From positions 124,001-188,000 of the forward strand of contig DF236994.1 in the NCBI GenBank assembly GCA_000708835.1: DNA of 64,000 nucleotides, given 5' to 3'. The notes beneath the pieces were generated by a model. That model searched no databases, had not been told where the DNA came from, and worked only from the letters and a program-made list of their open reading frames with translations. Source of the DNA: Klebsormidium nitens (lineage: Eukaryota > Streptophyta > Klebsormidiophyceae > Klebsormidiales > Klebsormidiaceae). This document shows positions 47,446 to 58,452 of the stretch, in pieces (position 1 is the stretch's first letter; every line of letters starts with the position of its first letter). Made by a program: the position numbers and the translations under genes.

Positions 47446-48401
47446 GCTCTAACAAGAAAGCGCCGAGTCACCGAAGGTAGGAGTCAGTATTGTAAGCCCT
47501 CAGATGGTAGCTCTGCTTTGCGTGGCTGGCGTGATGTGCCTGGTGAACTCTCACTATTTGCAGCCTCCGTGCAGAAACTGCTGTACTCTAAATCTGCTGG
47601 ACAAAGCTGGCGTTTCGCAAACATCAACGGGAAAGCAGTATCTAAATGCAAAGTTTTCGTACACAAAGTGACATCCAGCTCGCTCGTTACTTGGACGGTG
47701 ATTCAATTCACCTCGCGTGGAATCTCGTACCGTTGGCGCGGCCACATTCAACCGTCCCATGACATATCTTACTGCACCTTCGTCTTCAAGTTCATGCAGC
47801 AGCTTTCCACCTAGCATGCCCACGGTTGAGCAGTATTATGCGTTCGGAAATGTACTAGGTACACCGAAACACTTTTTTTTGGCGACAGAAGAGCACAGCG
47901 ACCTGTTGAGCAGTCGCTCTTTGACGTCATTCAGATGCGTCTGATTACGCCCTCTTTAAGGTCGAAACAAAAAGGGCCTGCGCGCGCGTCTTAGACGCTT
48001 TCGAAGACGTCTTCGTCCACAACTCGAGCATGCCGTCGTCGTTTTGAGTTACATTGGGAAGGGCATAAAAAATGCTGTTTTTTAAGCCCCTACTTGGTTC
48101 AAACGAAGCCGTATAGCTATGTGCTCATAATATGACGTTTTGGGCATTTTTGAGCTGCTCAAAATCTGGATCTATATGTTTAGCTCATATACCCCCTTTC
48201 GATTTCTTAAGCAAACCATATGTTATTTGCTCAGTGGGGGATCGTATGAACTCTCCCCAAAGAGGTCTTACAGAGGAATCAAGAGTAATTGTCCACAATG
48301 AAGGTGCAAATTAGTTGATCATCAAATAGGTTTCAGAAACTCCACGTTCGTGTCGACTTTGCACCTTGATTGTGGGAAGTTCCTCGGTATCTTAAGCAAT
48401 T

Positions 48402-48705
48402 TGGAAAACGTGGGCCGTCCAATCGCTTCACTTGCCCCGAGAACCCTAAACCTTTGTAAGCGAGCCGGCCGCCGGCTCATCTGGCTCACTCCCACGCGCG
48501 CGCGCCGGCCGGCCAGCGCGCCATCTGCGCCACTTAGGGTGAGTAAAAGGTCGTCTAGGCATCTGGTGATAGTGGTATGATGATGCAACGAAGCAGGACT
48601 TTGCAGCTTGCGCCGCCAGCAATTCCACACGTTCCCCAGTATATCAGCGCTTATATCAGCCTTGTCCCCACTTAAAACAAGCCGCAATATCATTGAAGAA
48701 GAAGT
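48402..48705 (+). promoter_or_regulatory. Promoter of duplicated gene, copy 2, with telo-box
   Basis: It contains aaccctaaa (48442-48450), a match to the plant telo-box found near start sites of translation and plastid genes, between gggccgtcc and gcgagccggccg. Copy 1 has a degenerate version at the same place. Confidence 0.4.
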
Positions 48706-49794
48706 ATGTCTCTGGCAGTAATCATACACCCACTGCCAATGCTTGCTGCGGTAGCCTTTCAGCAAAAGGGTCCGTTTTCAGGAGCACGCAAGGTGCATCA
48801 CTTGCGATCCTTGGCACAATCGAATGGTTCTCTTTCTAAAAGGATACCGTTGCTGCACAAATCAAAGTGAGGGTGTGACAGTGGTAGGGCTTGGTAACGT
48901 TTCGGTGGGGCTGATGAGAGGTACTTGCAAAATATTCCAGAAACCCATTGGCACTGCACTTACTCAAGTCGTCTTATCGTTTACAAATATACTGACACAG
49001 CGCGTACATCCGTTGAAAGACACGCATGTATGGTTTGAAAAATATAGGCAAGAGCAAGGTGGAAGCTATTCCAGTAACTTCATTGATATGAAAAGCCCGA
49101 AGCCTTGGATGCGGGTACTTCAGGACGAAATTTGAATTCAAATGGATACAACTTGCCAACGACTGACTCGAGTTCGAGTAGGTATACTGATTGGTGGAAA
49201 TCCTCTTCTTGCAGATAAGCATCCCGTACCTGGCAGTAACCGTTTCAAAAGCTCTGAGAGCAAGCTCCAAGAACAAGGTTCAAGCGGAAGATTCCAAAGC
49301 TCCTCTCAAAGTAAGACCCTAACAGTCTTGTTCTTGCATAAGGGATGCCGTGCCGGTTGTAGGAGCTTGTATAGGTCGTCTGGATCCTAGCTAGTTGCTA
49401 GTATGAGAATTAAAAGTGCCTCTTGTTTCTCTAAAGGCCTAATAAGATGGTCACCGTTGGCGTCGATTGCAGATTTGGCCTCTCCCTAGTCAGTGTCAAA
49501 TGACTAGACTCACAGGAGAACACAAGTCGGACTCTACTCCCCAGCGGTGTTGACAAGCATGTGAATCTGTTTCATATGCTGGTATACTCCCTTGCTCAGG
49601 GCCCTAGAAAGAAGAAACGCCGCTCAAAGAACTCGAGAGAGAAGGTACCCCGCTTGAAGAGCCGTTCTCGAAAAAGCAAGGCACACCAAAAGGAGCAATG
49701 GTCTTGGTACAGTCCGCTGATCTGGAGCGTGGCCTGGATAAGCGGAGAGTACTGTTGGCTGGTCTGGGTACTCGACCTCGTTATGCTGGCGTGA
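48706..49794 (+). CDS. Small basic protein with C-terminal hydrophobic segment, copy 2 (3 exons, 125 aa)
   Basis: Exons are 48706-48792, 49215-49310 and 49600-49794 (TGA), again 87, 96 and 195 nt in phase 0. The start reads MSLAVIIHPLPMLAAVAF. By my count 43 of 61 residues in the first two exons match copy 1, with no frame damage despite clear nucleotide divergence. That is what selection on protein would produce. Exon 3 has a longer Arg/Lys/Ser-rich stretch (KSRSRKSKAHQ), the same KEQWSWYSPLIW core, and a shorter, less hydrophobic end (CWLVWVLDLVMLA). A TGG-to-TGA type change removed the final residues seen in copy 1. Function is unknown. The copies may have begun to diverge in membrane attachment. 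Confidence 0.65.
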
Positions 49795-50788
49795 TTGTGG
49801 ACAACATTATTTTCTAAGTGAGCTCTATTAAGAAAGCGCCGAGTCATTGAAGGTAGGAGTCAGTATTGTAAGCCCTTAAAAGGTAGGTCGTCTTTGCGTG
49901 CCAGGCGTGATGTGTAGGTTTCTCTCTGGATATCTGCAGCCTCCCTTGAGAATCTGTGCAAATTCTGCTTTACTTTAGATATGTTGGGCAAGGCTGGCGC
50001 TTCGCACTCATCAAGCTTTCAACGGCTGAGAAGTGTACGGAAATGCAAACCTTTCGTAAAAAAGCAACATCCGGCTCGCTCTTCAGTTAGGCGGTACTTC
50101 TCTTTTCAAACCAGTGCTTGGAACCTTATATACCATGTCGGCGCGGCCACAATTTGATTCAAACCGGGTCCCACTGCAGTGAAGTACTGCACCTTCGGTA
50201 CGTTTTCAATTTGCAGCTATGAGTTCTATCCAACTTACATGCTTTTCTTAATCCATGAATGCAAGCAAGATTCCAAGTTACCGGCACCCAATGCAACCAA
50301 TTTGAGTAGTGAAATATGAGAGACGCTCGCTAGCAGATTCACCGTCTAGCGACCCGGCCCTTGAATCCTGGCCATGAACAGCCTGTGTGCGCATGCAGCC
50401 TCGCAATGATAAGTTCTTATGCCATCGGAACGATTGGCCATTCGTGCATGCATGCCCGACATCCTCAGGGGGCCAATGGACGATTGGGATTCCTCCAGGA
50501 TGTATTCGTCCTGACTTTACCATCCATTTTCGATGCATCTGAGAATCGTATGTTTTTGCGGCTAGACAATGTACCGCGTACATTCTTTGGACTTCTAAGA
50601 TTCAACCTCTGAAACAGATAGCTAAATGTACGACTCGTGCCACGTGACGATTTTGGAACATGTGAATAGGCAGCCAAAGAGGGACGGTGGCCCAGTCTGA
50701 AATGGACTCAAGCAGGAATCGGAACAGGTACGAGTATATGGCAGTATCGGTTGGAAGTGGTCGAGTTGCGCATTTTGTGGGTACAAAT

Positions 50789-53700
50789 TCACGTCCGCTT
50801 CTTGTCTCCATCTACCACACCGACACCCGTCGCTGCATCTCCTATTGATGCGCTCGAGCCTCTTCTCAAACTCGCAATCTCGCTGAAGAAGGAGCGCTCT
50901 GCTGTGTATATTGCGCCAAGTACACCAACAAAGCATGCCCCGCCCACCATTATATATGTAGCCGCTGAAGTATAAAAGCGATCATGGTCCAGGAACGTAA
51001 CCTCTGCCCAGTGGGCGGTCAGAGCAGCCGCGATGAAAGTGCCAATGACTCGAATAGACGGAACCGCTCTCCGGATTGAGAACGTTGGGGAGCCCTGCAA
51101 GGGAAGATTGGACTTTAGCACAAGGACATGACGAAGCAAGACGTTCTACGATTGCCATAGTTTGATGTCGTTTCAGAGAGGCTTAGAGAATAGGTTGCCC
51201 GCCTGCGGGATTTCATCCTATCGTGTGACTTTCGGCCTTCAGCGAAACAAGGAAAGGATCCGTCTGAACGCAACGCTCGGTTCACGAGCTTGCACGGTAG
51301 CTTTCGATACAAGCTGCTCTCTTGACTAAGATCTTGTAGCAGCAGTCAACTCTCCACAAGCCGATCAACACGCTGACTTCGTCGATAAAAAAGCCGTCCG
51401 AAGAAGCATAAAACGGACGCAAAGGATTGGAACTTCAGAAGATGGGGCAAAGTGCCCAGAAATCTCACCTTGAAATACCGTAGAATGAAGACCATCGAGT
51501 AGGTGATGCGCAGCGTCATGTTGCACACGTTAGCGAGGATGAGCCCGGTGGTGCCACGTGCCTGCACCAGGGCCACGCTGAGCGCTACGTGGCAGACGGA
51601 GAAGACCACGAGCGCCACGTTGTTCCAGGCCAGCCCGCGCTCGGACGCGGTCGCGTGCAGGAACGACTCGGTGATGCCTAAAGAAAAACGAGTGGCGTTA
51701 ATGAATTATCGACTAAACTGACGGGGTTGCCTGCAGGAACCACTCAGTGATGCCTGCAGTACCCTGCTGTTACTCTGACGCGGTCGCATGGAGAAACGAC
51801 TCAGAGATGCCTAAGAAAAACAGGAGGCATTCAGGAACCTTGTGTTATACTGACGGGTTCGCATGGAGGAACGACTCGGTCATGCCTGCCATAATGACGA
51901 GAGGACTTCGTGATAGAAGCTGCGGTATACAGACCGGGGAGGGGCATCACAGGTTCAAGATACTGGATGACAACAGGCGAAAGATGGAGTTTGCCATTTT
52001 GGAGGTGGCAAAGGTCACAGGGACACTATGAGTCTTCGGAGCTTGAGAGCACAAAAGAAGAAGGAAACAAGGTTCTCGCATTTGGCGATATGAGCAGCCA
52101 CTGGAATCCGGGGTCCATTCTTTATCAATTAAACAGAAGGCGTGTTCTTGCTTCAGGCTTGCTGGTGACTGTTTGAAGGAGCAAAGGAAGTTGTTGTGGA
52201 CACTCATTATCGACTTGGAGAACGGCTCCGCACATGATGGATGTTTTATGACCCCCGATCCAGCCAACAAGTAACCACGGACTGACACAAGCGGGTGTAA
52301 TTTTACAGAAGCTTATGAAAGAGGAGGACTTCAGGCGCAGTTAACTCACCGTTGAGCGCCATGACCATCACGTAGAGGCAGTAGCACGCGAGCGCGGTCG
52401 GCGCCTCCGAGTCGCTCTTGTCCCGCCCGTACAGCAACCGCAGCAGGGTATACGAATAAGGCGGGCCGAACGCGACGAAAACGAGACCTGGCAGGGAAAA
52501 GTAGTTGAGCTCTAAACCTCTTGTTGGGAACAGGCGTCCGACAATGTCTCCGTACAGTTTGACTGCCTTCGTCACTAGGGCTCTGGTCCCAGAAGAGGGT
52601 CATAATTCTACCACGAGTTGCCAGTTTTTGCAAGTAAGTGTGTCCCTACAGCGGTACGCGTAGAAAGACGAAGCTTGCAAGACTTGCTAGTTTCCAGCGG
52701 CAATCTATGAGAAACAATCTCCCCGCGTGCTTACTTCACTCTTCGAGAGCCCAAAGAGCCCTCGAAAACCTGTGCCTCTACTTGGATCGCAAACACGCAT
52801 AGATGGGAAGAGGAAGACGGTCGTAGCTAATGTGTACTTACCTAGCAGAGACACCCCCTTGATCGCCAACAGCAGAACTCGTTCCACCCCCCGTACGTCC
52901 GGCTTCTGGGCGTCGTCTGCACAGCAAGGTTGCCTTCAGTCAGCTGACGTATCGCGGAAGACCACGTGGCTCTTACCGCCTGGGTAGCAGCAGTCACACG
53001 TGGTCTGGTTATTAGGTTTCACTGTCATGGGTGCTTCAGAAACAGCGCAAAGAACGACACGACTCCAGAAAGGCCAAAGGTTACAGCCGTGTGAAGAATC
53101 AGCCCGGAGCAGACACGAGTGCTACTTATGACCTTCTGATTGCACACCGTCTCTTCTATGGCACTTGTGATCGCGCAACAGAAGGCAATGCATTCCGGCC
53201 ATTCAGAATGTGAGTTTCCAAAAATTTCGACCCCACAAAGATCACACGCACCGTCTTTCTTGTTGGCGGAGCTGGCTGCTTTTGAGAACATGGTGAAGGC
53301 GCTCTCCTCAAACGGCTGCAGGACCGAGCGTACCACGAGCGAACCTGAGGAGGGGCTGCAAACGGTCAGAACTGCCGCTCCTACACTTTCACACCCGGAT
53401 TTGGTCGAGAACAAGCGTACCTTCAGATATTGCCTTCGGCAGCAATGTTGCCCCGCTGGATGTGGAAGGTAAGTTGCGAACGCGTCATCACAACGCAGTT
53501 CGTTCGAGTCAGTAATCTCGAATTTTGCCTCACAATTCAACTCAAAGACTCGCAACCTTGGTGTCTTTCATTATACTCCGGTATTGGCCGTTATTCGTAT
53601 CAAATCGAGTTTAACTCCCGCCATTTACGTCCAGCGGATTGCGTTCTTGTACCTTTCCTTCCCGCAGCCCTTCCAAACCCATCATGCAGATTATGCCTCA

Positions 53701-56700
53701 GGTCATCCTCCACCGCACTCACCCAGCTTTTCGACGATCCCGTACACCCCCTGGTTGTGCTGGCTCCCCGACAGCACCAGCACGAACTTCTCGCCCTCCG
53801 CCAGCGCAAGCTTTTCCACGGACTGCCACGAAAACGCGCCGCACACGCGCAGGAGCGACGGGTCGAGGAGCGGGCCGCCCTTCGGCCTGCAATCACAAGC
53901 GACGGTGTCTTTTTGGTTCTCCGATAAAAATCCGATGGATAAAACTTTTGGACGCGGTCAGCGAATAATTCGATACAGGGAGTGAAACCCGCCTGGATGC
54001 TCAATTCAATGATGATCCATTGTATATGCACACCGCCCCATGCTTAGAAACGCACGGGCTTTGAGTCTCTCGTTGTTCGGCAGAACATGTGCCGCAACCG
54101 CAAAGGGACTTTTCTCAGACTGCCAACATAGCAGTAATAGAACAGAGGGAGCGCGTCGTAAAGACGGCCCTGTCGACATCAAATCAGGCAATCATGATAA
54201 GACACCAATTTTGAGACCAGGGTAGTCGTCAGGAAGGGCACAATGTGGACCGGCAAGGCTCGACAACAGCCTGGAGAACGAAGAAGCAGCCCTATGCAGG
54301 ACAAAAATCGTGGACTAAAAAACCACAGATTCCCATTTGACGACATTGTTCACAGCCGGCCCCAGAATGACATTCATGCTGACGTCATCCCCGAAGAGTC
54401 CCAAGGCTCACCTGCTCGGCAGAAGCGGGACTGAAGCGCCCGTCGTCTCCCTTCGTCGAGCACGGGAGAGGAAGTAGCCCCAGTACCCCACCAGCAACAC
54501 GAGCGCATACGTGAGCTGTGCGTAAGCGAAGACCAGCCCACCAGCCTGTGGCACACGGAAAGTGTCAGAACGCGAGGAGGGGGAACGTGGTTTCCCGAGC
54601 CGACGTAAGAGAGCCCTCCTAGCTAGAACCCCCTAGGATGGACGTTCTCGATCAATCACATTCACTCATTCCAACCGTAGATTGAAGGGTTGATACAGAA
54701 AGGGTCTCTAAGGCGTCCGCTGGGAGTCCCTTTTGTCCTTCCTCCCGTTCTGTCAGTCCACACCTCCCCGATGGTGTTAAGCCCATATTGAAGGCCTAGG
54801 ATTTGCCGGGTCTGAGGGTGGAAGCGAGCCGATGACAACGGTTGGTCAATCTCTGGCCATTAGGAAAAAAAGTTGGAAGGGAATTCAGGAGAAGTTTGTG
54901 ATGATGCAGGCCGCCGTTCAAGTAGATGACCGAGACACTGCCAAGGGGTTCTCTTTGAGCCAGTCGAGGTCGCAGCTAATCGCTTTCAGCGCAGCCGTAG
55001 ATTAGAGATTTGCTTCTAGGACGTGAAGATTTTCAAGATGCTCAATAGGATAACTCATAAAGAGTACGCCGGCCAATCAATGGTATGTATGAGAGGGATT
55101 GCACCACTGAGATCACACGATGTGAAGAGGCCCACCTTGCCGATGCCTTGCAGCAGGAGCGCATATGTCACCAGGCTCTTGCCAAGCGTCGCCAGCGTTT
55201 CTATAACCACGCGCACCCGCAGCAGCAACAGGCACTGCGCCAGAATGTACAGCGGCTCGCTCAGCAGCTCCACTCCCGCAGCGACACCTGGCAAAGTGAG
55301 TCCTTTTTTTTGACCTTTGACACATGTCTGCATGTTAAGGAGGGCCGTGATGCCAAAGTAGGCGCAGTTTGATATAAACTTGTGCGATTAATATACTAAT
55401 AATATAATGGATCCAAATTGAACTGCTTTAGGAGGGGTTGGGTCTTATGATGATCTTCGTGACTCTTCTGTACGTTAGGTTCACACCCGGAACGGTTCTC
55501 AACACGCAAGCGATCAGTTGCTAAATCGTCTGATGCCTTATGATACATTTGAATTTTTAAATCGAGAGAGGGATAATGAAAGAGTGTCTCGGCAGCACCT
55601 GTACAAAAATCATGACCTTCGTGGTGGCGGTCGAGTCCGATGAGCCGTCTGCCAATGTCGGGCTTGACCGACAGACTGGCCTCGCATCATCCTTGCAATC
55701 GTTTTCCAGACGAGAGCTGCCAATCTTGCGGAAAATACACAAACTAACTGAAACAAAGCAGCCACAGTGAACACAGGAGGAGTCGGATTCAGGACAACAA
55801 AAACTGACCCAGAACGAGAAGTGCCTGCGTTCGGACGTCTGCGACTGGCAGCTGCTGCCACCAGAGGATCGTCCCCACTGTTGCACAGGTAACAAGAAGG
55901 CCTACAGGGACCGACAGCCAAGCCACTGACACCACCCTCGCCGCTGCAGACTGGTGCGGGTTGTCCCTGCAATACAGTGTCCTTGTGTCTTTCCATTTTT
56001 CAGAACCCTTGGAAGCTCCAGGACTTGCACTTGCTTCTTTACTTTCACTTTTCGCTTACTCTTCGACCAAGCAGCCATGTGACTACTGCGACAAACCATA
56101 CATAATTTCAGAAGCCACTGGATGCACGCTTAAAAAGCATTTGAACCTTTTTAGATTCCGTGGGAACTCGCAAGGGGCTACTTACAGAGGGTGGGACAGA
56201 AGTGATGAAGTGGGCCCAAATAGATCCACGTGGATGGATCTCAAGCTCACCCTAGGTCACTCCGGATACAGCCCCGCCGGAAGCCCTCCCTGCTGATCAT
56301 GAAGATTGTGGTAGTGATGAGGGGGAACTGAACTGCTGATAGCTGGACGGCAGAGGAAGGGCCGGGTCAGTCACCAGCGTTTGCTTGAGAAGCAATCACT
56401 CACAATTTTACAACCTGCTAGACACAACCACATGGCTTTGATGCAGAATTTTTCCAGAGGACTCTTTGCTTAGAAGGAGGCATATGTGTAATCATGACAG
56501 TCTCAAGTGAGGTATTCTGTCTGGTGCTCCTGTCTTGACCATCCAGTTACAGTTTGTTGCATTTGTTTTGACCAGAACTAACTTCACCACACACTTTGGG
56601 GCCATTTGCTCCATTCTCATTGAAGCTGTGAACGAACACTTTCACTCACCTGTGCTTCTGCCTGAATCGTGCAGTATTTCTCCTTGCAGTGGACTTTGTT

Positions 56701-57192
56701 CCATATTTCACAAAACTTATTACCACCATTCGCACCAGCTGTAAGGAAATTTTCTCTGCTGCAATTGGCATATGAATACAAGCGTCACAAGGGGTCTGGA
56801 ACCTTGATACTCTGAGTGCTGCTCACCCCAATCTCTGCAGCATTCAGCCTGCGGTCAATCAGGACGTTCAGCAGGAAGGAGATGACCCGCGTGGCCAGCT
56901 GCGAGACTGCTCAAGCAACAGAAGCCTAATGTCAGCACCTGCTTGCGGAATTGGTGAAAATGAAAGGTTGCAGTCTGATCAAAGCAAATTCGTTGCAGCA
57001 GTATGACAGGCAGGTTTATGCACCTCATGTGTCTGCCCTGCTCATGCACGCTGGAACTTTTTACATGACTCATGTTCAGAAATCTCTGAAGGTGTAGATC
57101 GCGACTCCAAGAGTGATGCACTCACTCATCAGGTGCAGGAAGCTCGAGACCAGGACGCCAGCTTCCCTGGCGCCGGCCTTTTCGCCCGCCAT
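50789..57192 (-). CDS. RFT1: RFT1-like ER membrane protein (13 exons, about 568 aa)
   Basis: Minus-strand exons are 57192-57126, 56906-56827, 56738-56650 (tentative), 56292-56251, 55966-55809, 55287-55136, 54545-54412, 53886-53723, 53344-53252, 52916-52842, 52487-52350, 51677-51469 and 51094-50789 (TGA). The sum is 1707 nt and all phases agree. RFT1 landmarks include TRVISFLLNVLIDRR, SREGFRRGCIRSDL, ELLSEPLYILAQCLLLLRVR, TLGKSLVTYALLLQG, VLVLSGSQHNQGVYGIVEKL, SVLQPFEESAFTMFSK, GLVFVAFGPPYSYTLLRLLY, and ESFLHATASERGLAWNNVAL. RFT1 is a multi-pass ER protein needed for N-glycan lipid-linked oligosaccharide assembly; its flippase role is debated. Exon 3 fits phase and splice signals but encodes a charged, non-hydrophobic peptide where a membrane helix (VQFH-type) is expected, so that exon may be wrong. 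Confidence 0.88.
51662..51890 (-). repeat. Four degenerate copies of an exon start in RFT1 intron 11
   Basis: The 5' end of RFT1 exon 12, with its AGG acceptor, recurs three more times in the intron just upstream. The anchor aac(g/c)actc.g occurs at 51662 (the real exon), 51738, 51795 and 51870. Each copy can be read as a variant of GITESFLHATASE (GITEWFLQATPS, GISESFLHATASE, GMTESFLHANPS), with a CAG, TAG or AGG acceptor in front. Spacing is 76, 57 and 75 bases. Confidence 0.75.
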
Positions 57193-58452
57193 CTCGCCCA
57201 ATGCCAGTCAGCAGTTTTTCCGCTTCATTCAGATTGCTCTATGGCATGTGACGGTCAGCAGGAGCCTACACAGATCCTCATCTTCATGAGAAGCCAGTTC
57301 AACTGCTACTTACAGCGTCTGCTTCACAATAGCGCCCGCCATTGCAGCATCATAGAAGGGCATGACGATCTGCATTCAACTTCAAGAGTCTAGCTACCGT
57401 ACCGCAGCAGCCTGAGTGCGGCCGCGCGGCCCGCCCGAAAGTAAGGGCTGCGTGACCCCGGGGCCGCGCTCCGCCCGCGGCCGGGCGGCCGCAAGACGAG
57501 CAATTATAAGCCCTGATCATTATAGGGCCTCCAGGTGCCTAATCTGTGAACCGGAAGCTGTTCAATTCACATGCGGGCCCCTCTGAATTGTACTTTCATC
57601 TGAGCAGGCCCGGCCCGCTCTTCAATTCTCAGCTGACTAGACGGTCATCGGCGTATAGTGCGCGGCCGGCCGTGACCGGACCCACAACAATGCGGGGGCC
57701 GGGGCCGTCGTACAGGGGACTGCGACGGTCCCACAACGTGGTCACACGCATGAGGCCCCAACTAGGAAGCTAAGAAAAGATCAAGCGAGAAGCTGAACTC
57801 TTATCGATGCACCGCGTACCAGCTAAGCCTACTACGGCTAAGCGCTTCAAATGACTCCGGGGTTCTTCGCGGTCCGATCAAGTTGTTTCACCAGAAATGC
57901 CCAGTGGCTCAGGCTAGCAACCGGAAAGGTTCGGCGGCTCAGATACAAGCACCGCCTAGAGCCCAACAGGGTTACGCGTTTGTGTCGTACCTATCATGCG
58001 GCCACCTATCACGTTTTAATGTAGGATCCGTTTACATCGCCGTTTCAGCCGCCCCACTGGCAGGTACAACTACCTTGAATTGTCGAGGGCTGTGAAACTT
58101 GATACGACCATGATGGTTCCACTTACCTATAGCCGAGAAGCCTTTGAAACATTGTATAGGTATCTGGTAGGCTTTAGCTTTCATCTAAACTGACTAGGAC
58201 TTTACAAGCAAACGCGAGGTTATAAAGAATACAAGCTCTGGAAAGAGTATGGTGTCAAAGACGTCTTGCCAATGGCTGAAGCAGACTCCTAGTCTAGGTG
58301 AGGGATTCTTAGTTGCCTTCTCTTCCTGCGCTCTTTCCAGCTCTTCTTCCTTTCTTCTTCACAACATAAGCGGACAGTCTTCGTATCAGTTGGCATCTAT
58401 CCTTATGTACATCTGAGATTCCTTGTTATATCCATGTGGACGCAGACGCTTT
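57193..58452. other. RFT1 promoter and PARP-gene 3' flank; GC-rich palindromic tract
   Basis: No gene is supported. Between about 57418 and 57495 lies a GC-rich tract of interleaved palindromes (gcggccgcgcggcccgcccg, ccgcggccgggcggccgc) about 230 bases upstream of the RFT1 start codon. Confidence 0.5.

Larger units (their letters stand above)
45905..50165 (+). repeat. Tandem segmental duplication, two diverged ~1.8 kb units
   Basis: Unit 1 (about 45905-47800) and unit 2 (about 48390-50165) align along promoter, exons, introns and 3' flank. Shared landmarks are: gggccgtcc and gcgagccggccg upstream (45942 / 48411 onwards), gtatgtctctggcagta at the start codons, the gtgagggtgtgacagtggtag block, the ttcttgcag acceptors, and gaaagcgccgagtca...gtaggagtcagtattgtaag downstream (47456 / 49834 onwards). 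Borders are approximate. Confidence 0.85.
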
